DNA of 64,000 bases from Lachnospiraceae bacterium (GTDB lineage: Bacteria > Bacillota > Clostridia > Lachnospirales > Lachnospiraceae). Positions 8,893 through 18,314 of this stretch are shown here, one piece after another. The stretch covers positions 122,518 to 186,517 of the forward strand of contig JAAWAC010000012.1 of the NCBI GenBank assembly GCA_022791975.1, read 5' to 3'. The notes below the pieces were generated by a model. That model was not told the DNA's origin. It was given only the letters and a program-made list of their open reading frames with translations, and made no database searches. Numbering within the stretch: the first letter of the stretch is position 1; every line of letters begins with the position of its first letter. The position numbers and the translations under genes are program-made.

Positions 8893-11800
8893 GAACCAAA
8901 GGACAGACAAGTATCCATCTGCTTCTAGCCTGCATTGTCTCCATGTTTGGCACCATGCTGATCCTGATTATTCTCGCCATGTCATGGGAGCCGTGGATGA
9001 TTCCGGTCATTTTGATCGGAAACACCCTGGTGTGGTGCCTCCACATTGCAAGGGCTGGATCAGAAACATTCTATGAAAATTTATGTGTCGGCTTATTGAT
9101 GGTCGGATTCTTTTTCTTCGGGGTACATAAGATCTCTCTCTTTGATATCCCTGCCTTAGCCTGTATGTTAGTCCTTGTTTTTTCCATGTTTGACAAAAAG
9201 CGGCTGTTATATATGACAGCTGCCTTGTATGTAATGGAACTGTTGTACCACTTATTTCTTTTGGATACCATCACTTCTGATATGGGGACGCAGAATATGA
9301 TTCGTCTGGGTCTTGGTGCCATTGTGGTGGCTGGTTCCATTGCCATTGCCAGGTATCGGATCCTCAGAAGGCTGGAGTCCCAGAAAAGACATGAGAGCAC
9401 ACTTGCACAGCTGGAAACCGCTGGGCGCCAGAACGCTGAATTTCTGTCCAATGTATCTCATGAACTTCGGACACCCATTAACATGGTGCTGGGAATCAGT
9501 GAGGTTATATTGGAAAAAGATATTTCCCCGGAGGTTCGGACAGACATGCAGTCCATACAGCTGGCTGGCAAACGGCTGTCCAACCAAATCAATAATATGC
9601 TTGACTATACGGAGATCGTGGAGGGAACCCTGACCCCAGCAAAAGAGCCCTATATGATCACATCTGTGCTCAATGATGTGATCACCATGACAGCTATGCA
9701 GAGCAGCAGGCACCAGCTGGAGATGGTATTTGATCTCGATCCCAAGATGCCGGCGGTTCTCATCGGAGATGCAGAAAAGCTTTCCCATGTTCTTAAGATC
9801 CTCATGGAAAATTCCATTAAGTTCACAGAAGAGGGCGGCATTAATTTGTGCATGGAATTCCGGCGGGAAAGCTATGGAATCAATCTGGTTATTGATATCT
9901 ATGATACAGGGATTGGCATGAGCGATTCTCAGCTCACCCAGATGTGTGATGATTTTTATCAGGCAGATTCTGGAAGCAACCGCTTTGCTGGTGGTTTGGG
10001 TTTGGGGCTTCCCATTGCCCGGGGCCTGCTTCATGCTATGGGTGGCTTTATTCACTTTGACAGCAAAGAGCAGGAAGGCCTGCAAGCCCATATTACGCTA
10101 CCGCAGGGTGTTGAGGATGACACGCCGGCAATGGCGCTCTCCCACCCAGAGCGGCTCTGTATCGCATGCTACTTCCGACCAGAAAAATACATCAGTGATG
10201 AGATTCGCAGATATTATGACAAGATGATCCTGCACATGGTGGAGGGACTTGGCATTGAAGGATATCAGGCACACAATTTTGATGGGCTCCTGAAGCTACA
10301 GCGCAACCATCCACTGACCCATGTGTTTATTGCCCAGGCCGAATATGAGGAGAACACCTCCTATTATGAGGATCTGGCCCGTAAACTCCGTGTGGTTGTG
10401 ATCGCAGAGCGTGACTTTGTACAAAACAGAGACAGCAGGCTCCTGGTGATTCGCAAACCCTTTTTCGCCCTTTCCGTGGTCAATCTGCTCAATGGCGAGA
10501 TGAAGGAAAACGGATTTGGAGAAGCCCAGGCCGCAGGTCGCAAACCTTTTTCCTGCGCAGGAGTCCGGGTTCTGGCCGTGGACGACGAGGAGATGAACCT
10601 GGTGGTAGCCAAAGGCGTTTTGGGTAGCTATGGAATACAGGTGGATACCTGCCTCAGTGGTAGAGAGGCAGTGGAGCGATGCGCCTCCACTTCCTATGAT
10701 ATTGTTTTCCTGGATCATATGATGCCTGGCTTTGACGGTGTGGAAACCCTGAAACGGATACGTGAGATCAACAATGGAATGTACCAAGATCTGCCAGTAA
10801 TCGCTTTGACTGCAAATACTATCAGCGGTGCAAGGGAAATGTTCCGAAATGAGGGCTTTACGGAATTTATACCCAAGCCCATTGATCGCGCTGTTCTAGA
10901 ACGGGTACTGCGCAAAGTATTGCCAAACAACTATATCCAGTACGCCGCTGCACCTCAGAAGGACAGCAAACCGGAAAAAGCTGCGCGGAAAAAGGGACGC
11001 TCCAAAAAAGCTACAGGAGAAAAGAGGGGTCTCCAAAAGTCTGCCCTGCAAAAAGCCGCTTCTGGGACTCGGTCCCGGAAGAAAGCTCCTCGAAATGCAG
11101 TTCAGCCGGAGACAAATCTGGCTTCATCGGATGCAAAGGATTTTGCCTCTCATTCCAAACAGGAAGCATTCCTACCGGAGGTGGAGCTTCAGGAGTCTGC
11201 CTCTCAAGTAGTTTCGGATGTGCTCCTGCCAGCGGAGGATTTCCACAGGTCTGCTTCGGAAATGGGCGTGGAGACTGCTCCTTCTCAGGTGGATCAAGAT
11301 GCACTTCCCTTTGCGGGTGAGAGCTTGGAGTCTGCCTCCTCACAGGATGACTTGGATGTGCTCCTGCCGGAAATGGATGTGGAGACTACTCCTGCCCAGA
11401 TGGATCAAGAAGCATTCCCCTCTAAGGAGGAGAACCTGGAGGCTGTTTCCCAAGTGGAGCAAGAGTCCTTCCCGTCAAAAGAGGAAAAAAACTTGGACGA
11501 TTTCCTATCCAAAGAAAAGCAGGATTTGGATGAATTGTCCCAGGCAAAAGAGGACCTGAACAAGGACGAGAATAAGGACTTGGAGAATTTCCTGAACAAA
11601 GATGTAGACGACTTCGATGACTTCCTGAACGAAGACCAAGAGGACCTGGACCATTTCTTGGATGAGGACGATTTAGACGATTTCCTGAACCAGGATATAG
11701 AAGACTTCGAGAATTTCTTGGATGAGGACGACTTAGACGATTTCTTGAACCAGGATGAAGACGACTTAGACGATTTCCTGAACGGGGATGAAGACGACTT

Positions 11801-12407
11801 AGACGATTTCCTGAACGAAGACTTGGAAGACCTGGACCATTTCTTGGATGAGGACGACTTAGACGATTCTCTGGATGACGATGAGGACCAAGAGGACTGG
11901 GACGATTCTCTGGATGACGATGAGGACCAAGAAGACTGGGACGATTCTCTGGATGACGATGAGGACCAAGAAGACTGGGACGATTCTCTGGATGACGATG
12001 AGGACCAGGAGGACTGGGACGATTCTCTGGATGACGATGAGGGCCAAGAGAAAGGCACACTCTTTACCCCTCTGGCCCAAATTGGTATCAACGTGCAGCT
12101 GGGCCTGGATTATTGCTGTGGAGAGGAAGATTTCTATATGGAAATGCTGCAAATGTTCTGCTCCCAGGCTGTGGATAAACGGGCGGAGCTTGTCTCCCTC
12201 TATGAGGCTGCCAACTGGGCAGATTATACAGTCAAGGTCCATGCTTTAAAAAGCACAGCCATGACCATTGGTGCGGAACTGCTGGCCGAACAGGCCAAGC
12301 TGCTGGAACAAGCTGGCAAGAAAGGAAACATAGGATATATCCGGCATGATCACCCTGCACTACTGCGCCTGTATGACCAAGTATGCGAGACCATTGCCAA
12401 ATTATAA
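8889..12407 (+). CDS. Hybrid sensor histidine kinase (HisKA-HATPase-REC, acidic repeat linker, HPt)
   Basis: 1172 aa. Residues 1-160 contain about six membrane segments and no obvious extracellular sensor domain. HisKA has the phospho-acceptor H191 (NVSHELRTP), followed by HATPase (DTGIGMS; GGLGLGLPIARGL) and a central receiver with D609 (FLDHMMPGFDG). Residues ~690-740 are Lys/Arg-rich. Residues ~900-1055 are an extreme Asp/Glu repeat tract. A C-terminal HPt domain follows with H1118 (VHALKSTAM). All phosphorelay stations (His-Asp-His) are therefore in one chain. The acidic repeat linker is the unusual part; its function is unknown. The next gene is a second hybrid kinase. Confidence 0.92.
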   Translation: MRTKGQTSIHLLLACIVSMFGTMLILIILAMSWEPWMIPVILIGNTLVWCLHIARAGSETFYENLCVGLLMVGFFFFGVHKISLFDIPALACMLVLVFSMFDKKRLLYMTAALYVMELLYHLFLLDTITSDMGTQNMIRLGLGAIVVAGSIAIARYRILRRLESQKRHESTLAQLETAGRQNAEFLSNVSHELRTPINMVLGISEVILEKDISPEVRTDMQSIQLAGKRLSNQINNMLDYTEIVEGTLTPAKEPYMITSVLNDVITMTAMQSSRHQLEMVFDLDPKMPAVLIGDAEKLSHVLKILMENSIKFTEEGGINLCMEFRRESYGINLVIDIYDTGIGMSDSQLTQMCDDFYQADSGSNRFAGGLGLGLPIARGLLHAMGGFIHFDSKEQEGLQAHITLPQGVEDDTPAMALSHPERLCIACYFRPEKYISDEIRRYYDKMILHMVEGLGIEGYQAHNFDGLLKLQRNHPLTHVFIAQAEYEENTSYYEDLARKLRVVVIAERDFVQNRDSRLLVIRKPFFALSVVNLLNGEMKENGFGEAQAAGRKPFSCAGVRVLAVDDEEMNLVVAKGVLGSYGIQVDTCLSGREAVERCASTSYDIVFLDHMMPGFDGVETLKRIREINNGMYQDLPVIALTANTISGAREMFRNEGFTEFIPKPIDRAVLERVLRKVLPNNYIQYAAAPQKDSKPEKAARKKGRSKKATGEKRGLQKSALQKAASGTRSRKKAPRNAVQPETNLASSDAKDFASHSKQEAFLPEVELQESASQVVSDVLLPAEDFHRSASEMGVETAPSQVDQDALPFAGESLESASSQDDLDVLLPEMDVETTPAQMDQEAFPSKEENLEAVSQVEQESFPSKEEKNLDDFLSKEKQDLDELSQAKEDLNKDENKDLENFLNKDVDDFDDFLNEDQEDLDHFLDEDDLDDFLNQDIEDFENFLDEDDLDDFLNQDEDDLDDFLNGDEDDLDDFLNEDLEDLDHFLDEDDLDDSLDDDEDQEDWDDSLDDDEDQEDWDDSLDDDEDQEDWDDSLDDDEDQEDWDDSLDDDEGQEKGTLFTPLAQIGINVQLGLDYCCGEEDFYMEMLQMFCSQAVDKRAELVSLYEAANWADYTVKVHALKSTAMTIGAELLAEQAKLLEQAGKKGNIGYIRHDHPALLRLYDQVCETIAKL
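11862..12050 (+). repeat. 39-bp in-frame tandem repeat (about 4.9 copies)
   Basis: Four near-identical 39-bp units (11862, 11901, 11940, 11979) and a partial fifth (12018-12050), each encoding DDSLDDDEDQEDW. Upstream, ~11610-11860 encodes looser 9-11-residue units of the type LDDFLNxDEDD. Near-identity suggests recent slippage expansion, so copy number probably varies between strains. Confidence 0.95.
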
Positions 12408-12431
12408 ACCAGAAACAGGAGGGAGCACAGG

Positions 12432-15152
12432 GTGTTAAAAAAGTGGTTTGAAATAATCTCTGACCATAAAATCAGTTTACGAGAACGTATGTTCCTCGTT
12501 GTCACGGGCGTCTGTATGGTTGCGCTCATGATCATTCTGCCTATGGGAAGAAGTCTTGTAAATTTTTTGATCCTGGGGGCAAGCCTTATCTGTACAGTCG
12601 TGGTCGTAAAGGTTAGCGTTCAGAAAAAATGCATTCATGGGGGAGCTACGATTATTTCCATTCTCCTTCTTTTGCTTTTCCCCTTAAGCTTTTTTACGGC
12701 AGGTGGGTTTTACAGCGGCATGCCTGAATGGTTTGTGCTTTGTTTTATTTATATTAGCATTACTCTGGAGGGAAGACGAAAGGCTACCTTTTTCTTCCTA
12801 TGTACAGTGGAAACACTGCTCTGTTATTATATTGCTTTTTATTTTCCAAAATTTGTTGCGCAGAACACCCAGCGCCATTCATTCTTTGATTCTGCCACCT
12901 CCGTGATTCTGGTGGGTGTGCTGACCAGTGTGTTGCTGCTGTTTCTGAAGAGGCTTTATGAGGAAGAAAATGAGCTTTCCAGGCAGCAGAAAAAGGAGAT
13001 CGAGGAGCTGAACAAGGCAGAGAACCATTTTTTCTCCAGCATGAGCCATGAGATCCGCACACCCATCAACACCATCATTGGCTTGAATGAAATCATTCTC
13101 CGGGGAGATATCCCGGAAGATGTGGCCGAGAATGCAAGAAATATTCAGGGTGCCAGCAAAATGCTGCTGACGCTTATCAACGATATTCTGGATCTATCCA
13201 AAATTAAGTCCGGAAAAATGGAGATCGTAAATGTTTCCTATGAAACCGGAGCACTTTTTTCTGAAATCGTCAATATGATCTGGATCAAGGCCAAGGAAAA
13301 GGGGCTGGAATTCCGGTTACATGTGGATTCCTCCATCCCAAGTATGCTCTGTGGTGATGAGGTTCGCATAAAGCAGGTGCTAATCAATCTGTTAAACAAT
13401 GCCGTAAAATATACAAGTGAGGGCTCTGTCACCCTTTCCGTCCGGTGTGAGCGCCTGACGCTGAACCGGGTACGTGTCTGGTATTCTGTGGAGGATACTG
13501 GATTGGGCGTAAAAAAGGAGAATATTCCTTATATTTTTAACGCCTTCAAGCGGGTGGATGAAGAAAAAAATCGTCATATTGAAGGTACTGGGCTGGGCCT
13601 GAGCATTGTACATCAGCTGGTAGAGCTGATGGGCGGCGAGATCAGTGTTAACAGCGTCTATACCAAGGGGTCCACTTTTATTGTAGTGCTGGAGCAGGAT
13701 ATTGTGGATGAGAAGGAGCTGGGTACCTTTACCCTGGCCTCCCGGGCGAGAACCCGCGACGGCGAACAGTACAGACAAAGTTTTGAAGCGCCGAAAGCTC
13801 ATATCCTGGTGGTGGATGACAATGAAATGAATCTGATGGTGGTAAAAAAATTGCTTTCAGCCACAAAGATCCAGTTGGATGTGGCATTGAGCGGCGCCGA
13901 ATGTCTGCGGCTAACCCAGAAACAACATTACGATGCCATTTTGATGGATCATCTTATGCCGGAGATGGATGGAATCCAATGTCTGCACGCATTGCGTATG
14001 CAGCCAGGAGGCCTCTGCCAGGATGTGCCTGTAATCGCTCTGACCGCCAATGCGGGAAGCGACAATCAGCTCCTCTACCGGAAGGAGGGCTTTAGCGGCT
14101 ATCTGGCTAAGCCTGTCAGCGGCGCCCTGCTGGAGGCAGCTGTTTTAAGTATCCTGCCAAAGGAACTGGTAAAGCTTAGTGAGGAGGCTATTCAGTCAGA
14201 GATTGGAAAAGATGTCCTGATCTTTGAACAGTCAAAGCGGCGCTCACTTATGGTCACAACAGACAGTGTATGCGATCTTCCAGAATCCCTGAGAAAGGAA
14301 TTTGGTATTTCCATATGTCCCTACTACGTCTGCACAGAACAGGGACGATTCCTGGATGAGATAGAGATCAAGGCCGATGAGCTGCTTTCCCATATGGCCG
14401 TAGGGAATCATGGATTTTCCCAGGCACCAGATGTGGAGGATTACGAAAAGTTTTTTGCTGAGAAGCTTACCGAAGCCCAAAATATCATCCACATTACCAT
14501 GGCAAAGCATGCCAGCCAGGGATATGCCAACGCCCTGGAAGCCGCCAAGTCCTTTGAAAATGTTACTGTGCTGGATTCCGGACATCTCTCCAGCAGTATG
14601 GGGCTGTCCGTGTTATACGCCGCCTATATGGCAGAACACCATGTCCCAAAAACGGAAATTGTAAAGACCGTGAAAAAGCTCCGGCGTTATATTTCCTCTG
14701 CCTTTATCATTGACAGTACCCATATGATGTGTCAGGCTGGGCAGATATCCAAGCGGGTACAGATTCTCTGCGATGCCTTGCTGCTGCACCCGGTCATTGT
14801 GCTTCGAAAGAGCAAGATGGTTGTAGGCAGCATGGAGATGGGCAGCTTTGCACATGTTGCCAAGCGCTATATTCGAAAGTTGCTTATGAATACGGGAAAT
14901 ATTGATCGGCGTATCCTATTTATTACCTACGCCGGGATGGATGCCAAAAGCCTTCAGTACATCCAGAATCTGGTAAAGCAGTACTGTCCTTTTGAGCGAG
15001 TTTATCTGCAAAAGGCATCCTCTGCCATTGCCAGCAACTGTGGTCCAGGCTCCTTTGGTCTGTTGTTTATGAAAAAAAATGAAGCTGTTATTTCCTTTTC
15101 GGAAGCTTCAAAATCAAACGCCATGAATGGAGCTTCCCAGGAGCCCCTTTGA
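12432..15152 (+). CDS. Hybrid histidine kinase fused to a C-terminal DegV-like domain
   Basis: 906 aa with a GTG start after AGGAGGGA. Residues 1-175 form about six membrane segments. HisKA has H206 (SMSHEIRTP), then HATPase (EDTGLGV; GTGLGLSIVHQL) and a receiver with D506 (LMDHLMPEMDG). From about residue 600 to the end the sequence matches the DegV (EDD) fold: VTTDSVCDLPESLRKEFGI, then GFSQAPDVEDYEKFF, HITMAKHASQGYANAL and VTVLDSGHLSSSMG. DegV proteins bind fatty acids and present acyl groups to FakA kinases. Here the domain sits where an output or sensor module would be. There is no HPt, so phosphoryl transfer may use the HPt of the preceding gene. Confidence 0.88.
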   Translation: MLKKWFEIISDHKISLRERMFLVVTGVCMVALMIILPMGRSLVNFLILGASLICTVVVVKVSVQKKCIHGGATIISILLLLLFPLSFFTAGGFYSGMPEWFVLCFIYISITLEGRRKATFFFLCTVETLLCYYIAFYFPKFVAQNTQRHSFFDSATSVILVGVLTSVLLLFLKRLYEEENELSRQQKKEIEELNKAENHFFSSMSHEIRTPINTIIGLNEIILRGDIPEDVAENARNIQGASKMLLTLINDILDLSKIKSGKMEIVNVSYETGALFSEIVNMIWIKAKEKGLEFRLHVDSSIPSMLCGDEVRIKQVLINLLNNAVKYTSEGSVTLSVRCERLTLNRVRVWYSVEDTGLGVKKENIPYIFNAFKRVDEEKNRHIEGTGLGLSIVHQLVELMGGEISVNSVYTKGSTFIVVLEQDIVDEKELGTFTLASRARTRDGEQYRQSFEAPKAHILVVDDNEMNLMVVKKLLSATKIQLDVALSGAECLRLTQKQHYDAILMDHLMPEMDGIQCLHALRMQPGGLCQDVPVIALTANAGSDNQLLYRKEGFSGYLAKPVSGALLEAAVLSILPKELVKLSEEAIQSEIGKDVLIFEQSKRRSLMVTTDSVCDLPESLRKEFGISICPYYVCTEQGRFLDEIEIKADELLSHMAVGNHGFSQAPDVEDYEKFFAEKLTEAQNIIHITMAKHASQGYANALEAAKSFENVTVLDSGHLSSSMGLSVLYAAYMAEHHVPKTEIVKTVKKLRRYISSAFIIDSTHMMCQAGQISKRVQILCDALLLHPVIVLRKSKMVVGSMEMGSFAHVAKRYIRKLLMNTGNIDRRILFITYAGMDAKSLQYIQNLVKQYCPFERVYLQKASSAIASNCGPGSFGLLFMKKNEAVISFSEASKSNAMNGASQEPL

Positions 15153-15184
15153 TTCACAAATTCTACAGAAATCCTTTTTAAATT

Positions 15185-15221
15185 ATACCGGGGAGACAGG
15201 AAAGTGATGTCTCCCCGGTAT
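15185..15221 (+). terminator. Intrinsic terminator of the kinase operon
   Basis: Perfect 14-bp GC-rich stem (15185-15198 with 15208-15221, 9-nt loop) followed by TTTTT, 32 bp after the DegV-fusion kinase stop. It may also serve the convergent small gene. Confidence 0.9.
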
Positions 15222-15223
15222 TT

Positions 15224-15535
15224 TTATCGGAAGTTGAGTACCCACCGGTTTTCTGACTGATAATAGATCAGCCATGCTCTTATTTTCTGCCCATGGAGCA
15301 CCAGTGTACAGTCATATTCTATGGAAGGGATTCCCGCATATCGTTTCTTCTCTTGAGAGTGCACGGCGATCTCCCGAATTGTCTGGATCTCCCCATTCTC
15401 ATCCTGTATCTTCAGCATCAGTGGCATAACCTTTCCTGTACTGGTAAACCAACACTCACAGGCGATCTTCTTCTGTGTCCCTCTCACACTGCCTGCATCT
15501 GCTTTTGGCGGATTTGTCCCAACTCCAAATGCCAT
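15224..15535 (-). CDS. Small conserved-looking protein next to DNA polymerase IV
   Basis: 103 aa, not recognised. It begins MAFGVGTNPPKADAGS and reads as a beta-rich soluble protein without a signal peptide or membrane segment. It starts 14 bp after the stop of the pol IV gene on the same strand, so it is probably the distal gene of an SOS-regulated unit. A role in damage tolerance is only a context-based guess. Confidence 0.65.
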   Translation of the reverse strand: MAFGVGTNPPKADAGSVRGTQKKIACECWFTSTGKVMPLMLKIQDENGEIQTIREIAVHSQEKKRYAGIPSIEYDCTLVLHGQKIRAWLIYYQSENRWVLNFR

Positions 15536-15549
15536 TGCCCATTCCCCCT

Positions 15550-16809
15550 TTATAGAAACACTTTATCATAATCCACAGACCGCTTCTCCCTGGATATACC
15601 TCCGCTCATATGATCAATGGGCTGATTTAAGAATACGGCGCGCATCACCGCATCCGCTCCAAAGCGGCTCCTTATCCCATCCACAGTCTGATCCATCTTG
15701 CTAAGCTTCTCATAATCAATCTCGTCAAAAATACTTCCCTGTCTTCCCAGATCTGCACCATTTACCCTGCTGGTATGCACACCCAGATGACGAATAGGCC
15801 TGCCATTCCACAATTCCCCAAACAGCTGGCAAGCAGCCTCATAAAGCTCCCATGTTAAATCTGTAGGACTCTGTAATTTTTTCTGGTGAGAGACATAGGA
15901 GAGATCTCCATACCGGATTCCCACAGATACCACACAGATTTGCACCTGATCCCCGCGCAGACGATTGCCTACGGTCTCGCAAAGAGCCAGAAGTACCTGT
16001 TCTGCTGTCTCCGTATCTGTCACATCATAAGGCGTAGTGGTGCTATTCCCATACCCCTTATTTGCCGGGGGTTTTGCCAACACCACAGAAAAATCGATCC
16101 CATGGGAAAATCCCCAGATAATCTCTCCCTGCTTTTTCAGCATGCCTTTTAACCAGGCCGGATCTGCCCTAGCCAGCTCCCCAATAGTCCGTATTCCCAT
16201 AGACAATAGCTTTCCCGCGGTGGCCCGCCCCACAAAGAACAGATCCGATACGGGTAATGGCCACATCTTCCTTTTGATCTCCTCCGGATACAGGGTATGC
16301 ACCTGGTCCGGCTTCTGGAAATCGGAGGCCATCTTTGCCAGCAGCTTATTGCTGGACACTCCCACATTAACCGTAAAACCCAGCTCCTTCCGGATACGAT
16401 CTTTGATCTGCACCGCCACTTCCTCCGGTGAACCGAAAAGATGACAGCTTGCACTCATATCTACAAACGCTTCATCAATGCTGTATTGCTCCACCACATC
16501 CGAATATTCCCTGAGAATCTCCATAAAAGCAGCCGAACATTTCTCATACAGGCTGTAATTGGGCGGCACCAGCAACAAATCCGGACATTTTCTCATGGCT
16601 TCCAGAATAGTCTCCCCAGTCTTGATCCCATAGTCTTTGGCCGGGATAGATTTTGCCAGTATAATCCCATGCCTCAGGGTAACATCCCCACCAACCGCAG
16701 AAGGGATTTCCCTGAGATCCTGCCCTCCTCCTTTGTGCGTCAGACGGTAAACGGCCTCCCAGGAGAGGAAGGCCGCGTTCACATCTATATGAAAAATAAT
16801 ACTTTTCAA
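15550..16809 (-). CDS. dinB: Y-family DNA polymerase (DNA polymerase IV)
   Basis: 419 aa from the preferred TTG start (LKSIIFHIDVNAAF), which lies after AGGAGG; the frame is open to a GTG 13 codons earlier without a ribosome site. Catalytic acidic residues are in FHIDVNAAF and YSIDEAFVDM. The palm/fingers are followed by the helix-hairpin-helix (IGELARADPAWLKGML) and a little-finger domain. It performs translesion synthesis. A LexA-like box lies about 33-46 bp before the start codon, and an SRAP gene is just upstream on the same strand, consistent with SOS control. Confidence 0.93.
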   Translation of the reverse strand: MKSIIFHIDVNAAFLSWEAVYRLTHKGGGQDLREIPSAVGGDVTLRHGIILAKSIPAKDYGIKTGETILEAMRKCPDLLLVPPNYSLYEKCSAAFMEILREYSDVVEQYSIDEAFVDMSASCHLFGSPEEVAVQIKDRIRKELGFTVNVGVSSNKLLAKMASDFQKPDQVHTLYPEEIKRKMWPLPVSDLFFVGRATAGKLLSMGIRTIGELARADPAWLKGMLKKQGEIIWGFSHGIDFSVVLAKPPANKGYGNSTTTPYDVTDTETAEQVLLALCETVGNRLRGDQVQICVVSVGIRYGDLSYVSHQKKLQSPTDLTWELYEAACQLFGELWNGRPIRHLGVHTSRVNGADLGRQGSIFDEIDYEKLSKMDQTVDGIRSRFGADAVMRAVFLNQPIDHMSGGISREKRSVDYDKVFL

Positions 16810-16841
16810 ACGTATGTTCACCTCCTGTAAGAGAATTGTAT

Positions 16842-16855
16842 CAAACACACGTTCT
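16842..16855 (-). promoter_or_regulatory. Candidate LexA (SOS) box
   Basis: Minus-strand AGAACGTGTGTTTG matches the Gram-positive SOS consensus CGAACRNRYGTTYC at 12 of 14 positions, including both GAAC/GTT half sites. It is immediately upstream of dinB, a canonical SOS target. Confidence 0.7.
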
Positions 16856-16923
16856 CATTTCAACCGGTAATTACTACCTTATTGGACCAAGTCCCCCAGC
16901 CCTAAAAGGGCATGCATTTCGTG

Positions 16924-17529
16924 CTAGAACAAGCTCATTTGCTCATAGTCTGCCTGACGCTCCAAAAGGCAGGGTATTTTATGGAGAATGGTTTCTGTCC
17001 TTGCATGGTCCAGCATCCACGCTACAATCTCCTCCTGTTCAAGAATCAGGGGCATGCGGTCATGTACTGGTTCCATGGAGGCATTGGCCGCTGTGGTAAG
17101 GATCACAAACCGCTCCCCATCCTCATACTGCCTACAAATGCCCGCCATAAACAACACGGAGGCATCCCTCCTGCGAAAGGTATTCTTTTCCCTCCTGGGA
17201 TTCCACTCATAGAAGCAGGTGGCAGGGATCGCAATTCGTCGGTGCAAAATACTCTCCCGAAACAGAGGCTTTTCCAGGGCAGACTCGCTTCTGGCATTAA
17301 AAATCAGCTGTTTTCCCTGAAATCCAGGGAACCCCCAGTGCTGCCATGCACAACACATAGCGCCATTTTTTCCTGATAAAACCGGTGCCTTTTTACCCGG
17401 ACAGATATCGCCTGCAATAATCTTTTCCACTGCCCTCCGGGAATCCTGCCTCTGTTTTTTCTCCATCTGCTGGATCAGCTTTTCAATCTCTCGGGCTGTC
17501 TCATCATCTACATAATATCTGCCGCACAT
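16924..17529 (-). CDS. SOS response-associated peptidase (SRAP/YedK/HMCES family)
   Basis: 201 aa from the start giving MCGRYYV, so the catalytic Cys2 becomes N-terminal after Met removal; AGGAG is 9 nt upstream. The other family residues are visible: FNARSE, the glutamate in CFYEWN, and the histidine in VHDRMPLIL. SRAP proteins form a thiazolidine crosslink with abasic sites in single-stranded DNA, shielding them. Its position directly upstream of dinB fits a DNA-damage operon. Confidence 0.93.
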   Translation of the reverse strand: MCGRYYVDDETAREIEKLIQQMEKKQRQDSRRAVEKIIAGDICPGKKAPVLSGKNGAMCCAWQHWGFPGFQGKQLIFNARSESALEKPLFRESILHRRIAIPATCFYEWNPRREKNTFRRRDASVLFMAGICRQYEDGERFVILTTAANASMEPVHDRMPLILEQEEIVAWMLDHARTETILHKIPCLLERQADYEQMSLF

Positions 17530-17609
17530 TCCAATGCTCTCCTGTATGCCTTTCTCTATCTCACTGTCTATTCTGCCCTGCCACAACCATTCTCATACCC
17601 AGGACATGT

Positions 17610-17641
17610 TAGCCTCCGTGTATTTTTGTCCACGGAGGCTA
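17610..17641. terminator. Hairpin downstream of rubrerythrin
   Basis: Perfect 11-bp stem (17610-17620 with 17631-17641) and 10-nt loop, lying between the rubrerythrin stop and the SRAP gene. No clear T run follows on either strand, so it may be a weak terminator or an mRNA 3' stabiliser. Confidence 0.5.
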
Positions 17642-17676
17642 CTGTATCCCATATCCCTTGTTTTTCTAAAATCTGC

Positions 17677-18219
17677 TTAGTAGTTCTCTTCCCGCACTTC
17701 AAAATAGCTTTGGGGATGATTACAGGTGGGACAAACCTGGGGAGCCTTAGTCCCCACCATAATATGTCCACAGTTGCGGCATTCCCATACCTTCACCTGG
17801 CTCTTTTCAAACACTGCTGCTGTCTCCACATTTTTAAGTAATGCGCGATATCTTTCCTCATGGCGCTTCTCAATGTCCCCCACAAGCCTAAATTTAGCAG
17901 CAAGCTCCGGGAATCCCTCCTTCTCTGCCGTCTTGGCAAAATCCTCATACATATCTGTCCACTCATAGTTTTCTCCATCCGCAGCGGCGGCCAGATTTTC
18001 CTTTGTATCACCGATTCCATTTAGCTCCTTAAACCACATCTTGGCATGCTCTTTCTCATTATCTGCTGTCTTCAAAAACAGAGCTGCAATCTGCTCATAG
18101 CCTTCCTTTTTGGCAGCCGAGGCAAAATAGGTGTATTTATTCCTTGCCTGAGATTCCCCTGCAAATGCTGCCTCCAAATTCTTTTCTGTCTGTGTTCCCG
18201 CATACTTTGTTGTTTTCAT
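17677..18219 (-). CDS. Rubrerythrin
   Basis: 180 aa. The N-terminal ferritin-like four-helix domain carries diiron ligands ([38 protein letters not shown]). The C-terminal rubredoxin-like Fe(SCys)4 site is CRNCGH...CPTCNH. It reduces hydrogen peroxide with electrons from rubredoxin or NADH-linked reductases, protecting the anaerobe. It lies 95 bp after perR on the same strand and is very likely derepressed with it through the Per box upstream. Confidence 0.95.
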   Translation of the reverse strand: MKTTKYAGTQTEKNLEAAFAGESQARNKYTYFASAAKKEGYEQIAALFLKTADNEKEHAKMWFKELNGIGDTKENLAAAADGENYEWTDMYEDFAKTAEKEGFPELAAKFRLVGDIEKRHEERYRALLKNVETAAVFEKSQVKVWECRNCGHIMVGTKAPQVCPTCNHPQSYFEVREENY

Positions 18220-18314
18220 TTTTCTTTCCTCCTTGTCATGCTTTCACGACCTGCCATGTATGGCAGTATCGGTCAAATGGTTAACTTCCATCTTTAAAGC
18301 TATCATCGACGCTT

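Noticed and set aside
11405..12091. Long Ser-rich and Pro/His-rich frames opposite the acidic repeat tract
   Set aside because: Antisense shadows of the Asp/Glu repeats; no ribosome sites or recognisable domains.
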